A stretch of DNA of 64,000 nucleotides, taken from positions 2,961,770 through 3,025,769 of the forward strand of contig JAAOOA010000012.1 in the NCBI GenBank assembly GCA_012861695.1, in the 5' to 3' direction. The translations under genes and the position numbers were made by a program. The first letter of the stretch is position 1; each line of letters begins with the position of its first letter. The notes beneath the pieces are model-generated. The model had not been told where the DNA came from. It worked only from the letters and a program-made list of their open reading frames with translations, and did not search any database. Origin of the DNA: Trematomus loennbergii (taxonomy: Eukaryota > Chordata > Actinopteri > Perciformes > Nototheniidae). Below are positions 49,004 to 59,563 of the stretch, piece after piece.

Positions 49004-49611
49004 TAACACAACCCAGTCTCAAGGCATTTCGAAATTAATTTAATCTATTGATTCGTGTTCACCAACACGATTTTCACATGTTTTTCGTGTCACACAGAAC
49101 GATTTTAAATGCAATGTATTTCTATTGGTAGTATGTTTCGTGCCTGCAACACGTCTTTTTGTCCGGTCGGGTCTTGGAAGACCAGAAGCTGTGTGGTTCA
49201 TAAAAACATGTTCTTACTCAATATCTTACCCTAAGCCTAACCCTATCCCTTTTATTTTAAATTGTATAATGTCGGAGTTTTTTTGCCGTCAGTGAGGAAA
49301 AGAAATGGCTCAGAGCCTCAGAATACTGAAATCTGTATTTTTGTCATCTTTTTTTCCTTCTAATTTGTTATTATTTGGTGCAGGCACGAAACATACTACC
49401 AATATAAATACATTGCTTCTAAAATCGTTCTGTGTCAGAATACTTAAATCTGTATTTTTTTAAATGTCTTTTTCCTTCTAATTTGTTATTATTTACATTG
49501 CTTTTAAAATCGTTCTGTGTGACACGAAAAAAATGGCGAAATCGTGTTGGTGAACACGAATCAATAGATTAATTTCGTGACTATAACACGAAATGCCGTG
49601 AGACTGTGTTA
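49004..49611. mobile_element. Foldback element with about 130-bp inverted ends (TAACACA...CTCA family)
   Basis: The left arm (TAACACAACCCAGTCTC, AAATTAATTTAATCTATTGA, TTCGTGTTCACCAACACGAT, TTCGTGTCACACAGAACGAT) is the inverse of the right arm ending GGCATTTCGTGT-complement and GAGACTGTGTTA. Inside, CCTTCTAATTTGTTATTATT and AAAATCGTTCTGTGT occur twice about 125 bp apart. No coding capacity. Confidence 0.85.
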
Positions 49612-51673
49612 CAACCAACAAATACCTTGAACTTTTGGGACTCCATTTGCTTTCTTGTGGTCAGGAGTCTTGAGCTCATTCCAGGGCTAGCCAAAAAGCG
49701 ATTTTTTTTTATCCATAGCTCTTGTTGCTTTGTCACTCTGCCCTTGTTAACAGTCAAACATGGGGAATAAGTGCATTCACTTTCTTGCAGAGAGTTGCCT
49801 GAGGAGATTGATACTTGATCTGTATTGTAAATATAGCCAATCGGTTAGCTGAACTTAGCTAAAAGACTGAATATGGCTAGCATAGAACATTTCTAAGATT
49901 TCAAAAAAGGGTTTACAGGTGTTTTATTTTAGCTAAGATAACCAGCTGTTAGCTTTAGCATCCTATTAACCTTGAGTTGAAATTGGTGCCAATTTATTCA
50001 TCTCAGGCTCGAGCTGGTGGGCCACAAGGCCACCACAGTAAGAAAAAATGACCTGTTGGCCGTGGCCCACTTGATGTTCAAACAGCCCCTCTGATTAGGG
50101 ATATAGGCTACCTCTATGGCAGCTGCAGTTGTACCGACCACAGTCATCTCTCCCTACCCCTTCAACTAGATCAGTAATTTTGGAGGTTAAGTTAAGCAAA
50201 ACTAAATGAAATCAAGACAGATAGAATGGATTGAATTAAAGTACAAGCAAATTGGAAAAATTGTAATGATTGAAAAAACTAAAAGAAGGTGCCAAAAAGG
50301 TGAAAGAGAAGAAGTGAGAATGTGTTAGACTGCAACATGTTTTAGGTTTACACATTTAGGATGCCAGTTCCACCCAAAACCCACTAGCTGCAGCCCTGAT
50401 GACATTAACAGTCTCCTGGCACCAAGAGGAGGAAGAAAGTGTCTGGACAGATGAGCAGGATGATACCAGCTAAAACAGGGTCAAGAGGAGGAGGCCCCCC
50501 GCAGAGGACCTCCCAGCAGGAGGTACAGAGACGGAGCTAGCCAGTTAGCGGCCTATCCTGCACCACTCAGAATACACACCAATTAATCCTTGATTTAATG
50601 TATCTCTTTTTGCGGTCGAGAGCTTCAATTGAGTGAACCAGTGCTGTGTTGCTGTGACATATGTGAATGTATTTCTAAGTTAATATGCTATCGCAACACA
50701 GGGTTGGCTATCAGCATCAATTGTGTGTAGAACTGCTTTCTAACCCTCTTGAGGTGAATTGAGTTAATGTGCTGTTAGCAAGGGATTGCCAGGGCTGACT
50801 TTAGTTCCCTGTTCAACCCTGTCTCTCTCAAACAAGAAAGGTAATAAGCCTAGTTCCCAAGATGTCCAACTTTTCCTTTAATAGAATTATAAGGCCTGAA
50901 GGGAACTTTGAGAAACTTTAGCTTAGCCAAGAACAAAGAAATAAGAGCGGTAGCTCAGAGCAGTCTCAGCTCTTTAAAGGAACAATTCAGTAAGGAAATG
51001 CTGATTTAATGCTGTTACACAGCTCCTGCTGACTTTTATAATATATCAGCTTCCAGCATTGTTAGCAGGTGTCATTTCTCTCTTCAGTCTTTCAGCCGTC
51101 ACCTACCTCCTGCGCCATCATCCTTGAGTTCTCAGCTGACAGCATGTTAAACCTCTCCAGTTTCCCATGTTCTTTTCTCATTATCGTTGCCAAGAGCGTT
51201 GTTTGAATACTTCTCTTAGCCAGAACCAATCACAGCAGCCTCCTCTGACCTCTCTCATCTGTGAGTGCTTCCCAGGGCCGCTGCTGACTGGCGTTTTGCA
51301 CTCTGTGAATAACAGTCATCACCGACTGCAGTGCGCCAATATCCCAGGAGGCTGTCACTTTCTGCAACAACATGTCCGGCACAGACAACCACGCTACATC
51401 TAAAGTCACTTTAACCACCCGTCTCTGCCATTCTCACATTTAGTCAACAGCAGCTGAACGTCTCATCCCTGTCTGCGTGCATTATGCTCCTGCTTTATTT
51501 CAAATGTGACTCACCGTCTGGAGGAGTGAGCCGCTGACGTGAACAGGGATGCGAAGCCAAGAAAGTGGAGTCGATTTCAGGACGTCAATTATCAGTTTAG
51601 AATTGCAATAATGGGAATGTTTTTCTCTCTGCTCTAGTTAAAAGAACATTTTGTTTTTCTAAAGACACACACT
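49612..51673. other. Intronic DNA flanking the glypican exon on its 3' side
   Basis: No repeat confidently assigned. 50,400-50,540 is GC-richer, and 50,950-51,420 is complex unique sequence. No second exon was found near the glypican exon. Confidence 0.45.
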
Positions 51674-51679
51674 GCTTAC
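51674..51679 (-). other. Splice donor of the glypican exon
   Basis: The minus strand reads CAAG followed by GTAAGC, close to the vertebrate donor consensus. It fixes the exon end at 51,680 in phase 1. Confidence 0.9.
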
Positions 51680-51841
51680 CTTGAAATATGGCAGCGTTTT
51701 GGATGATGATACGCTTGAGTTGAGCGCTGACAACCTGCAGACCAGACTCCATGTTGCTGCGTGCGGCTACCTGATACCGCTCCTCCATTTTCTTGGAACA
51801 GCATGTCGGGCCTTTGGTTTGGCAGACCTGCAGATCGGCAC
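51680..51841 (-). CDS. gpc3: Glypican internal exon (GPC3/GPC5 group, probably gpc3 exon 2)
   Basis: Internal coding exon of a glypican, a GPI-anchored heparan sulfate proteoglycan core protein that modulates Hedgehog, Wnt, BMP and FGF signalling at the cell surface. On the minus strand it encodes about 54 residues, opening [14 protein letters not shown], continuing [17 protein letters not shown], and ending [10 protein letters not shown]. The DLQVC cysteine and the CC pair belong to the conserved cysteine set of the glypican N-terminal lobe. A polypyrimidine tract and CCTGCCAG precede it (acceptor) and CAAG/GTAAGC ends it (donor). The exon is 162 bp, starts and ends in phase 1, and so is symmetric. 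From memory, GPTCCS, NME and IIQNAAxFQ fit GPC3 better, while MEERYQxAAR also fits GPC5. The large exon expected next was not found at lower coordinates, nor a signal-peptide exon at higher ones. Sure of glypican; about 70% on gpc3 rather than gpc5. Confidence 0.93.
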
Positions 51842-51900
51842 CTGGCAGGAAATCAGAAGGACAGGAGTGTGGATGAGCAGAGGACAGGAGCTGTGAAAAA
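51842..51900 (-). other. Splice acceptor and pyrimidine tract of the glypican exon
   Basis: Read on the minus strand, the bases before the exon are rich in C and T and end TTTCCTGCCAG, a strong acceptor. A second potential acceptor (TTTTTCACAG) lies 49 nt further upstream; because 49 is not a multiple of three it would shift the frame, so the proximal site is preferred. Confidence 0.85.
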
Positions 51901-54900
51901 GCCACTTTTATTTAATTCTCATGAACCAGAAGCCCTTTCTTTTTACACAAAATGATTCAGCTGCATCCCTCTGCATAATAAACACAGGAAACACTATACA
52001 GCAGATTCTGCAGCCTTAATGAGCGTGTGATTTCTCTCATTATGAGGAGGCTGTGTTATGAAGCGAGTCTGAAGCCCAAAATAAATTGCTCCAAAAAAAC
52101 AAAAGATGCACATTCACGCAACACACCCTGGCTGCGTTGTACTCCTCAGAGATCAATTTGGTCAACAGAAAAAGTTTTCCCACCACTCCAGGCTACACTT
52201 TTCACACAGAGGATCCACAAATAAGTATTTGTTAGGCACAAAGATGTGAGCCGGGAGCAGTTCAGCGTGCAGACAAACAAATGCAGGTCTCAGCGTGCTT
52301 TCACTACACCATAATGACATGAGAAAAACAGCCAGGAGTCAAATTGAGGGTGATGAACAACATTTCTACGCCTGGCCACTGACTTTACAGGTTGTTTACA
52401 CAGATGAGAAATAATTGGATTCCCAGAGCTTCCCTTTGAAAGGTGCAGTTGTAAGCCAGCGGAGGCAAAACTAAGGTGACAAGGAAAGGTAGGCTGTCTG
52501 ACGTAGCTGTACATAACCAGATCAAAGAACACACGCCCCGAAGAAATGAATTCAACTCGAAGAAATCCCAGTGAGGAGGGACACAAAGGCTTAGAGCGGT
52601 TAGAATTGAGTCAACGTGCCACAGCTGCTGCAACATCCGCGGTGAACGAACTGCAGTTTTTGCGTGACAATGCACTGGAGGATGTCTTTTATAGAGAACC
52701 ATTCACAATCCTATACCATTAAAATGTCACAGCAACGCTTTTAAGAACAAAACAACTTCTAAAGTTTGAAATAAGTCAAAATAAACTAATGTGACACATT
52801 TACAAAAGATAAATCTATGTTGCAGTTATCACGATTATGTGTCTAACACCTCTATTTGAAAAGAAAGGTACATTGGAATACACTCTTTCTGTAGATTTTC
52901 AACCAATTCCCAGATCACTGCTTTAAAACGATGCACGCAGACGTAAATAGGGCACAAGCGTGTGATGTTTGAATACAAAGAGGAGCTCCTTCTCCTTCCC
53001 TTTTCTTTCTCTCTCTGTCCCATGTGGTTGTTAAAAGCTTGGTGGAGGATGCAGAAGCTGTGTTGTGTTCAGGATCTTCTGCCTGAGAGGCGTCAGTGAC
53101 AAGGGCCTGATTGATGGCGTGGTAAACAAATGTCAGGGGAGTCTGCCAGCGGTCGGGATGCGGAGGGTGTAGTCGTGTAGAGAGGGGAGATTAATTTGGA
53201 GGGAGGGATCGAGAATGTATATTTATATGTCAGAAAAGTCTTGATAACAAGCGTGTCAAAAGACAGATGAAAGGCTTCTGTCAAGACCGAGGCTTTATCT
53301 TAAATATGAAAGTGAATCTCTCAATTGGTTTGAGGAGATCTTCAAACAAAGGGATCCTAGGAAACAAAGCTGCGAGGTTAACAATGGAAACAGCAGGAAG
53401 TCAAACTAGCAGGAGATGCAACAGAGCGACAGTGTCGATAATGAGTAAGTACCGGGGAGTCGAGCGGGAAACAGCTTCGGTTTACTCCCAGCTCGCTCCT
53501 GACTGCCATCAGGGTTTAAAGGTACACCGTCTAATGAGTGAAACAGGCAATAAAACTGTCACACGCCACCTTTTGTATACATACTGACAGGCTTAATATC
53601 TTAAATCAATGTCGACAAAGGAGTCCTGACAGATAAGATCAAGCTAATTTCAGGCTGCCGGGGCGAAATTATTAAGCTGTCAATAGCACCATAGGCTAGG
53701 TAAGCGCAGAAAGACGAGGATTTGGCAATTATCTGCGACCTAGCAGACAGTTTCATCTGAGCGTTAGTCGCTTTGCAGATGATAAATGCGTTTCATTACA
53801 GAAGTTCCACTGCGATGAGGAAATAAGTGAAGGATTCGACAGGAAAATGATTCCCTGTAGAGTTTCACAAATAACAAAGTGATACCGTCTAAATAAAGCC
53901 TTCTTTCTGACTGACAGATCACTTGGGAATAAGCTTCTTGCTATTCCTCTTTGCTTTAGGCTAACCCTCCTTCTCCTCCTCCTCCTCCTCGTGTTTTCTT
54001 AAGTCCTCATCAACCCTGAACAGTTTTGTTCTGAGCTTGTTTCACTTCACATACCTTGAGTTTAATAGCCACCGGGCACCTCGAGCCCCTCTCTATCAGT
54101 CTGTTATTGGTTAATTAGTCGATTCTTGTGTCCTGATTGCCACTTCTCTGGCACAAAATGAAGAGAGACAAGGTGCAGGGCTCGGAGCAATTTAGATGTA
54201 AATTTCCCCTCCAACATACAATATCAGTCCAAGGTGACGCCCTTAACTTATTACCTACTTTCAATCAATACTTTGAAATGGCGAGCTAGATGATTCTACA
54301 TGCAGAACAGCTGCCAGTTTCAGTGTCAAGGTCTTTGAATGGCTTTTTAAAAAAACGCATTGATCGCCCCTCGGTTTGTCATCTGACGATCCTTTGCTGC
54401 ATGAAATAATATTTTCTGTGGAAATGCCAAGGGTGAAAACTCCAGCAGTCCTGTGTACACACTGAGAGGAGTCCCTTCCTTTCACATCTTTAACAAGCTT
54501 GGGGACTACAAGCCATATGAAAAAGAAGGGGGTGGGGGGGCAGCCACAAATACACTCTCCCTACACGTTCCCCAGCACCAATTAGAAAGCTATCACTATG
54601 CAAGTTTAATGTCGGAGAGAGACCATGGGGGAAAAACAAGTTGTTTTAAGATATAGAATATGATAAAAGCTGTTCATTATGAGCATAAATTATACATCAA
54701 GTACCAGTGTGAAGCATGTGGGACTCATGGCTTCCTCTCCAGGGCAAAACAAGCCAGTGTCACTTAGTAAAGACAATAAAATGAAGATAGCGCAATTTAC
54801 AACCAACCTAAGGAATAATAATATCATTAGCTACTGGGGGATTATGTTTTAAGTATTTTTAGGGGCTTTGCTGACTGCTCTACTTTGAGATCGTTTGATG

Positions 54901-55301
54901 AAGCAATAATTTGAAAGCGGGAGAGTGAATGTGCAAGAGCCCGATCTCTACATAACACAATGAGACTGCAAACACAAGGGATCGCCGTTAAAAAGAGACA
55001 TGTCACAATATGAAGACGTGAGTAAACAAGACACACATCCAGGCTTAATTGGACTAAAATACTTCTCGATTCAGGTCAAACTGATCCACCTATTCGTCAT
55101 GTCCGGTGTCTTTTAAACAGCTTGAGTTTGTTCTTGGTTTTCCTGACCCTGCCATACACTGTATAGGTGTCATTGACACTGGGGGAACTATTGGCTGGCT
55201 ATTCTTTTTTCAAAGTATAATTTGAACAAACAACTTTGATTCAAGTATTACTAACAAATGAAAACGCTTTCAGACAGGTTTATTTGCACAAAAGTAAAAC
55301 A
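51901..55301. other. Intronic DNA flanking the glypican exon on its 5' side
   Basis: No exon found. 53,600-53,900 is a complex stretch with AAATTATTAAGCTGTCAAT and GATGATAAATGCG words, a possible conserved element. 53,970-53,990 is a short CTC triplet run. 54,060-54,260 contains GTTATTGGTTAATTAGTCGA. Confidence 0.4.
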
Positions 55302-56075
55302 TTAAAGGTGCCCTATTACGCTTTTTGGGGTCTTCCCTTTCCTGTAGGGTCTTATATAGGTTTCTGTGCATGTAAATGGTCTGAAAAGCTAAAATCCTAA
55401 AGTTTCTCTCGTAAACACTCCCCCCCCCCTGACGGAAACAGCCATTGTACTCCTTTGTTACTTCTGTAACATAGTGACATCACTATTAGGGCTTTCACAC
55501 CAACGCGGTTCCCGTTCTAGCTCCGTGCTAGAGCTTTTCTGGTTCGGAACCGGTTTTTCTTTTCAGCCCCCGTTTTGTTCACACCGCCCAGAGCCCGAAT
55601 GGTGCTGCCGCTGCTGCGTCATGACGTCACCGTTTACGTCGCTGATTTTCTCCCCAACGGCGTTACGGCGCTCACTACAACAACAACAATGGGGACTGCG
55701 TCGGGTCGATGATCGTGTTGCTTTTAATCATACGAAGCCAGATTAAATTAAATAACGACTTCTCCAAGCTTATACTTTTCTCCAGAGTGCCGTGGTTCAT
55801 TGTTTATTAATGTGTTTCAGCGGCATTTACCGACCGCTCCGGGTTAGCTCACACGGCAGCGGCCGCTGTAAAGTATTCACTGTCTGACTGTCACACAAGC
55901 AGCTGATACATATCCTCAATTCCCCATAAGTGAATGTGTTTCAGTCTGAATTGACGCTGTTTGGCATCACAACGCTGTTTTTAAAGTCTCTCTCTGGTAT
56001 AAAATGGGTGATGTTAGCATAGCAACCGAAGCTAAACTGACTATCTTGACTACTTGTTGTTGCTATCCTATAGAG

Positions 56076-57913
56076 CAGTGGTTCCCAAACTTTTTGTGCC
56101 CAAGGCACACCAAAGGACAAGTAAAAATCTCAAGGCACACCTATTGTGCAAAATAGCCCTTATAACACGTGTTATCACTCATATCATGTAAAATATCTGT
56201 AAATGTGCATAATTATTTACTAATGCCAAATAAAATGTGACAAAGACAACTATATTACTCATGAAATATTTATTAACGAAATATTTCAGAAATTAATTTG
56301 AAACTTTATCAAATTAGGCTTCATCAAAGCAGCAACACACTCATTTAAACCAGACAGGTCACAACATTAAAAATGAGGCAAAGACTCAGCAGAAATTCAG
56401 CACAGAGAACTGTCAATGCAAGGAAGCTGCACTGTCCATGGGCCTGAACTACAAATTATAAATGTAACATTTCAGCAATCAGCATTGAAACATGTGCTAT
56501 TGTAAATATTTTGCCGATTTACAAATTAGTGAGATACATGTGCCTGTCGGGGCGCGCAGATTTTTTTAATCCTTGGTGGCACTGAGGAGAGGGCCACTCG
56601 CAAGTCCTGTTCAACAGAGAGCCGTGACCTCCAGTTGTTCTTCATGTAAACCAGAGTAGAGAACGCCAACTCACACAGGTAGGTAGTGGGAAAAAGAAGA
56701 AGTTGCTCAATCGCGTGGTGGGAGATACTTGGGTACTCCGATGCAGAAGCCAACCAGTTCACTAAATTTGAGTTTCAGTGTGCGGTCCACACGGAGCGCT
56801 GCGCACTCCTCTCTCTCTTTCATAGTGAGCTTTTCTGTTGGGAATTCCTGGTGGAATGGGTCTCGGATCCAGTCATAGTCCTCGATGTCAGCCACACGTG
56901 GAAAATAGCGGTCAAACCTCTCTTTTAAGGTCTGAAGGTGTTTGGCATATACAGCGCGCTACCTAGCTGCCTGCGGCGCAGCTGATGCCAGCGGGAACAT
57001 GTCCATGGAGCCCTGTTCCAAAGCCTCGCGCCACAGGATAAGTTTGCCCATAAACCCCGAATCTTGTCTGTGGATGATAAAATGTTTTCACCACCTCTCA
57101 TCCGCGAGCTTGTCTTTATGTGGGACAGCGTGTTCACGTGAAAACTCCAAAAGCTCTTCCCGAAGCTCATAAAGACGGGATAGGACTTTCCCCCGTGACA
57201 GCCAACGTACCTCTGTGTGGAGGATCAGGCTTTGGTGGTCGGCTCCCATCTCGGCGCACAGCTGGGAGAAGAGGCGAGATTTCAGGGGCCTTGATTTGAT
57301 GTAATTCACCATCTTCTCCCGTAGTATGGCTTTCCATTTCTTTGCAGAAGAAAAACGTCTCTTTGATAGAGTCAGCATCAACATATCTGACGTTTGCCAG
57401 AAGTTGGGCAGCCCCACTTATGTCAGTAGATTCGTCTATTTGTAGGGAAAATCTGCCGCTCGCCTGCAGTGCCATAAGACAGGTAACTTTCATGATACTG
57501 TCTGCTGACAGTTTTTTTCCTCTTTTCTTTCGGTGGTGGGTTGTCGGCAGTCTCTGCACTGGTGGTTAGTGGTTTGCTCCGCACAAGAAAGCGCTCAATT
57601 TTCCCTCTTGCGTGTTTCTCTGTTTTAATGTTGACCTTCAGCCTTCGATGTGTCACGGTCTTATAATTCCCTGTGCAACTGCGTTAACAGCTAAATATGG
57701 GGTTCTGTGAGGATTTTTTTTTAAAGAACTGTTTTTAGGTATAGAGTTTGCCTCTGTATTATGAAATGAGTGCAAACAAAGTACTGATATAGTAAATACA
57801 AAAATAATTATTTTTGTGTAGTTGTATATTGCAATAATAACGTATGGTTGTCACAAAATCCCACGGCACACCCGGACTTGCCTCACGGCACACCAGTGTG
57901 CCGCGGCACACCG
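56076..57913 (-). mobile_element. hAT (Charlie/ZBED5-like) element, right end truncated
   Basis: The left terminus CAGTGGTTCCCAAACTTTTT, followed by GGCACACC repeats, is typical of hAT-Charlie elements. The other end shows CACGGCACACCAGTGTGCC and GCGGCACACCGG but loses the expected inverse terminus where the next element begins at 57,914. The transposase relic is on the minus strand. Confidence 0.88.
56526..57656 (-). pseudogene. ZBED5/FAM200-like hAT transposase relic
   Basis: Minus-strand frames, broken by shifts and stops, give in order: [23 protein letters not shown] (57,490-57,420; the DEST-type catalytic region, interrupted after), [20 protein letters not shown] (57,220-57,150), an insertion-domain remnant, and the C-terminal dimerisation domain (YPSISHHAIEQLLLFPTTYL, then CELAFSTLVYMKN and RLSVEQDLRVALS; 56,730-56,560). 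The N-terminal BED zinc finger is not visible, though LVRSKPLTT precedes the catalytic part as in this group. About 375 codons of a protein usually near 600. Inactive. Confidence 0.9.
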
Positions 57914-58307
57914 GGGGTGTTTCTCAATCGCGAGTAAAGCTGCTTCAGAGCCACTATTTCAAGCATACTACGTCATCGAGTGCCGCCGAAGTACTGTTCC
58001 AATCTCCAGTATACTTGGAAATCTACCGAGCCCGGCGTACTCCGTTTGGAGAAATATCGAGTCTGCACATGAGTAGACTTCGCGGTCTTAAAATCCCCAC
58101 AATGCTTTGCGCACGGACCAATTTCCCCAAATCTGTGGCGGAAGATGTAAGGCGGGGCCTCTCATATGACGCACACCTGCACACTTGCTAGCCTGTTCCA
58201 CACTTCGTTTTCCGAATGCCAGGAAGTATTCTTGACTCGCTTCTGAAGCAAGATGCTCGGCAGACATGTGCTACCAAGCAAGCGTACTCGCGATTGAGAA
58301 ACACCCC
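57914..58307. mobile_element. 394-bp MITE with GGGGTGTTTCTCAATCGCGA inverted ends
   Basis: Both ends read GGGGTGTTTCTCAATCGCGA plus GTA inward, a perfect 23-bp inverted repeat; inside, GAAGCA-type words continue weakly. No target duplication is visible. It replaces or truncates the end of the ZBED5-like element, and a second partial end abuts it at 58,308. Confidence 0.82.
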
Positions 58308-58340
58308 GGGTGTTTCTCAATCGCGAGTACGCTTGCTTGG
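58274..58340. repeat. 67-bp perfect palindrome at a MITE end
   Basis: 33-nt arms (CCAAGCAAGCGTACTCGCGA... and its exact inverse) around a single C at 58,307. The left arm is the end of the 394-bp MITE; the right arm is a 33-nt inverse copy that then diverges. Confidence 0.95.
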
Positions 58341-59563
58341 TCAGGCAGTTCAGGGAGAATCGAAGGAAGGCAGGCAGCTTTGCATGACATTCTTCTGGAC
58401 GTGTTTCATTGTGGTGATAGTGAGGGTAGTCAATCCCTTGTTTGGAAAGACTAGTGACGGCCATCTTGGTGACGTGTGTTGTTGTGCGAGACCAGAGATG
58501 TAGTTCATTGAGCGGTTTCACACAAAAAAAGTCTTACTTCACAGTTTTACGGCAAAACATTTTTTTTTTACTTGCAAAATATCTTTTAAATTGACAAACA
58601 TCATATGTGTAATTCGTGGCACAATTCAAACGGGATCGAAAGATAACGTTTCTCTCGCCATTGACTTCAATACATAATTTTTCCGAAATAAGGTCATGGA
58701 GGTCCACCGGAAAGGGAGGGACTTCGCCTCTCTATTGTGGCATAAGCCGTTTTCTATAGGCACATTTTACCGGCGTATTTTTCATTATGATTCTACTTGT
58801 GATATCGGACATGACAACCTGTGCAGCCCATGTATTGATTCCATCCGATAGCTGCTATAATACAAAACAAAACGTCTGCCTGCTCTCCACAATGATCAAT
58901 AACAGCGAACGGATGGTCAAAGTAAGGTACGAATAAACAGAATCACACGAAGCCTGGTTAGTGTTGCCTGACTTTATAAAGTGTGTTTTTTTTCAAAGTG
59001 TTGGTTGCGTTCTAGTCACTTTGCTCAGCGCTACTGCTTGTTACAACTTGTATTTGCCGTACTCGCCTTTATCTGTTAGCTCAGGTTAATCTAGCCCCCC
59101 TCCGACGTAAGCGTGACGTATGCGGTTCTTGCTTCTAGACCGACAATTTTTTGGTGCTTGAAACAAACCGGATTCCGGAGCTTAGAGGCGCTCCGCTGCG
59201 GTGTGAACAGGAAAAAACGGTGCTTTTCAGGCTCTAGCTCCGAACCGGCCCTGGAACCGCGTTGGTGTGAAAGCCCCATAAGAAACACTTTCACTTCTAT
59301 TGGCTAGCACTCCAACACATTGTCATAATAAGCTAAGGGGCGGGACATCTCTAAGCGGCTGACCAATCACAACAGAGCCGGCCAGCCAACCAATCAGAGC
59401 AGACTGGGCTCTGGTTTCAGACAGAGGGTGAAAAGAGGTGCTGCAGCACAGGCAGTATGAGAAAAAGAAAGAGCTTTTGAACATTAAAGCATGTAAATAT
59501 GTCACAGTAGAGGCACAAGATTAAAACAAGAACCTGAAAATGAGCATAATAGGGGCCCTTTAA

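Larger units (their letters stand above)
1..51679 (-). other. gpc3: Glypican intron downstream of the exon (probably intron 2), at least 51.7 kb
   Basis: No other frame resembles a glypican. The next GPC3/GPC5 exon is expected to be long (over 600 bp), and no minus-strand open frame of that size with glypican residues occurs. The whole interval is therefore inferred to be one intron continuing beyond position 1. Its content is repeats and unique non-coding DNA, itemised below. GPC3 and GPC5 are known for very long introns in vertebrates. Confidence 0.75.
55489..59276. mobile_element. 3.8-kb DNA element with GGGCTTTCACACCAACGCGG inverted ends
   Basis: Left end GGGCTTTCACACCAACGCGG followed by TTCC; the right end is its exact inverse (24 bp), and a weaker inverted region follows (CTAGAGC, GGAACCGG, TTCACACCG words). 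No clear target duplication, so the superfamily is not assigned (PIF/Harbinger-like or hAT-like are possible). 55,680-55,745 has an ATG-headed short frame with no motif. It has received the hAT relic and the 394-bp MITE listed below. Confidence 0.82.
55302..59563 (+). mobile_element. TTAA element (CCCTATTATGC family) split by nested insertions
   Basis: Left part 55,302-55,488 starts TTAAAGGTGCCCTATTACGC; right part 59,277-59,563 ends GCATAATAGGGGCCCTTTAA. Joined, they match the reversed 15,524-15,867 copy, which lacks the insertion. The left part carries GTGACATCAC (7-bp arms around CA) at 55,471-55,486, next to the insertion point. About 470 bp of host element and 3.8 kb of insert. Confidence 0.88.

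Noticed and set aside
51597..51905. Full 102-codon minus-strand frame as coding
   Set aside because: Only the central 54 codons are glypican-like and they are bounded by consensus splice sites; the ends of the open frame are intron.
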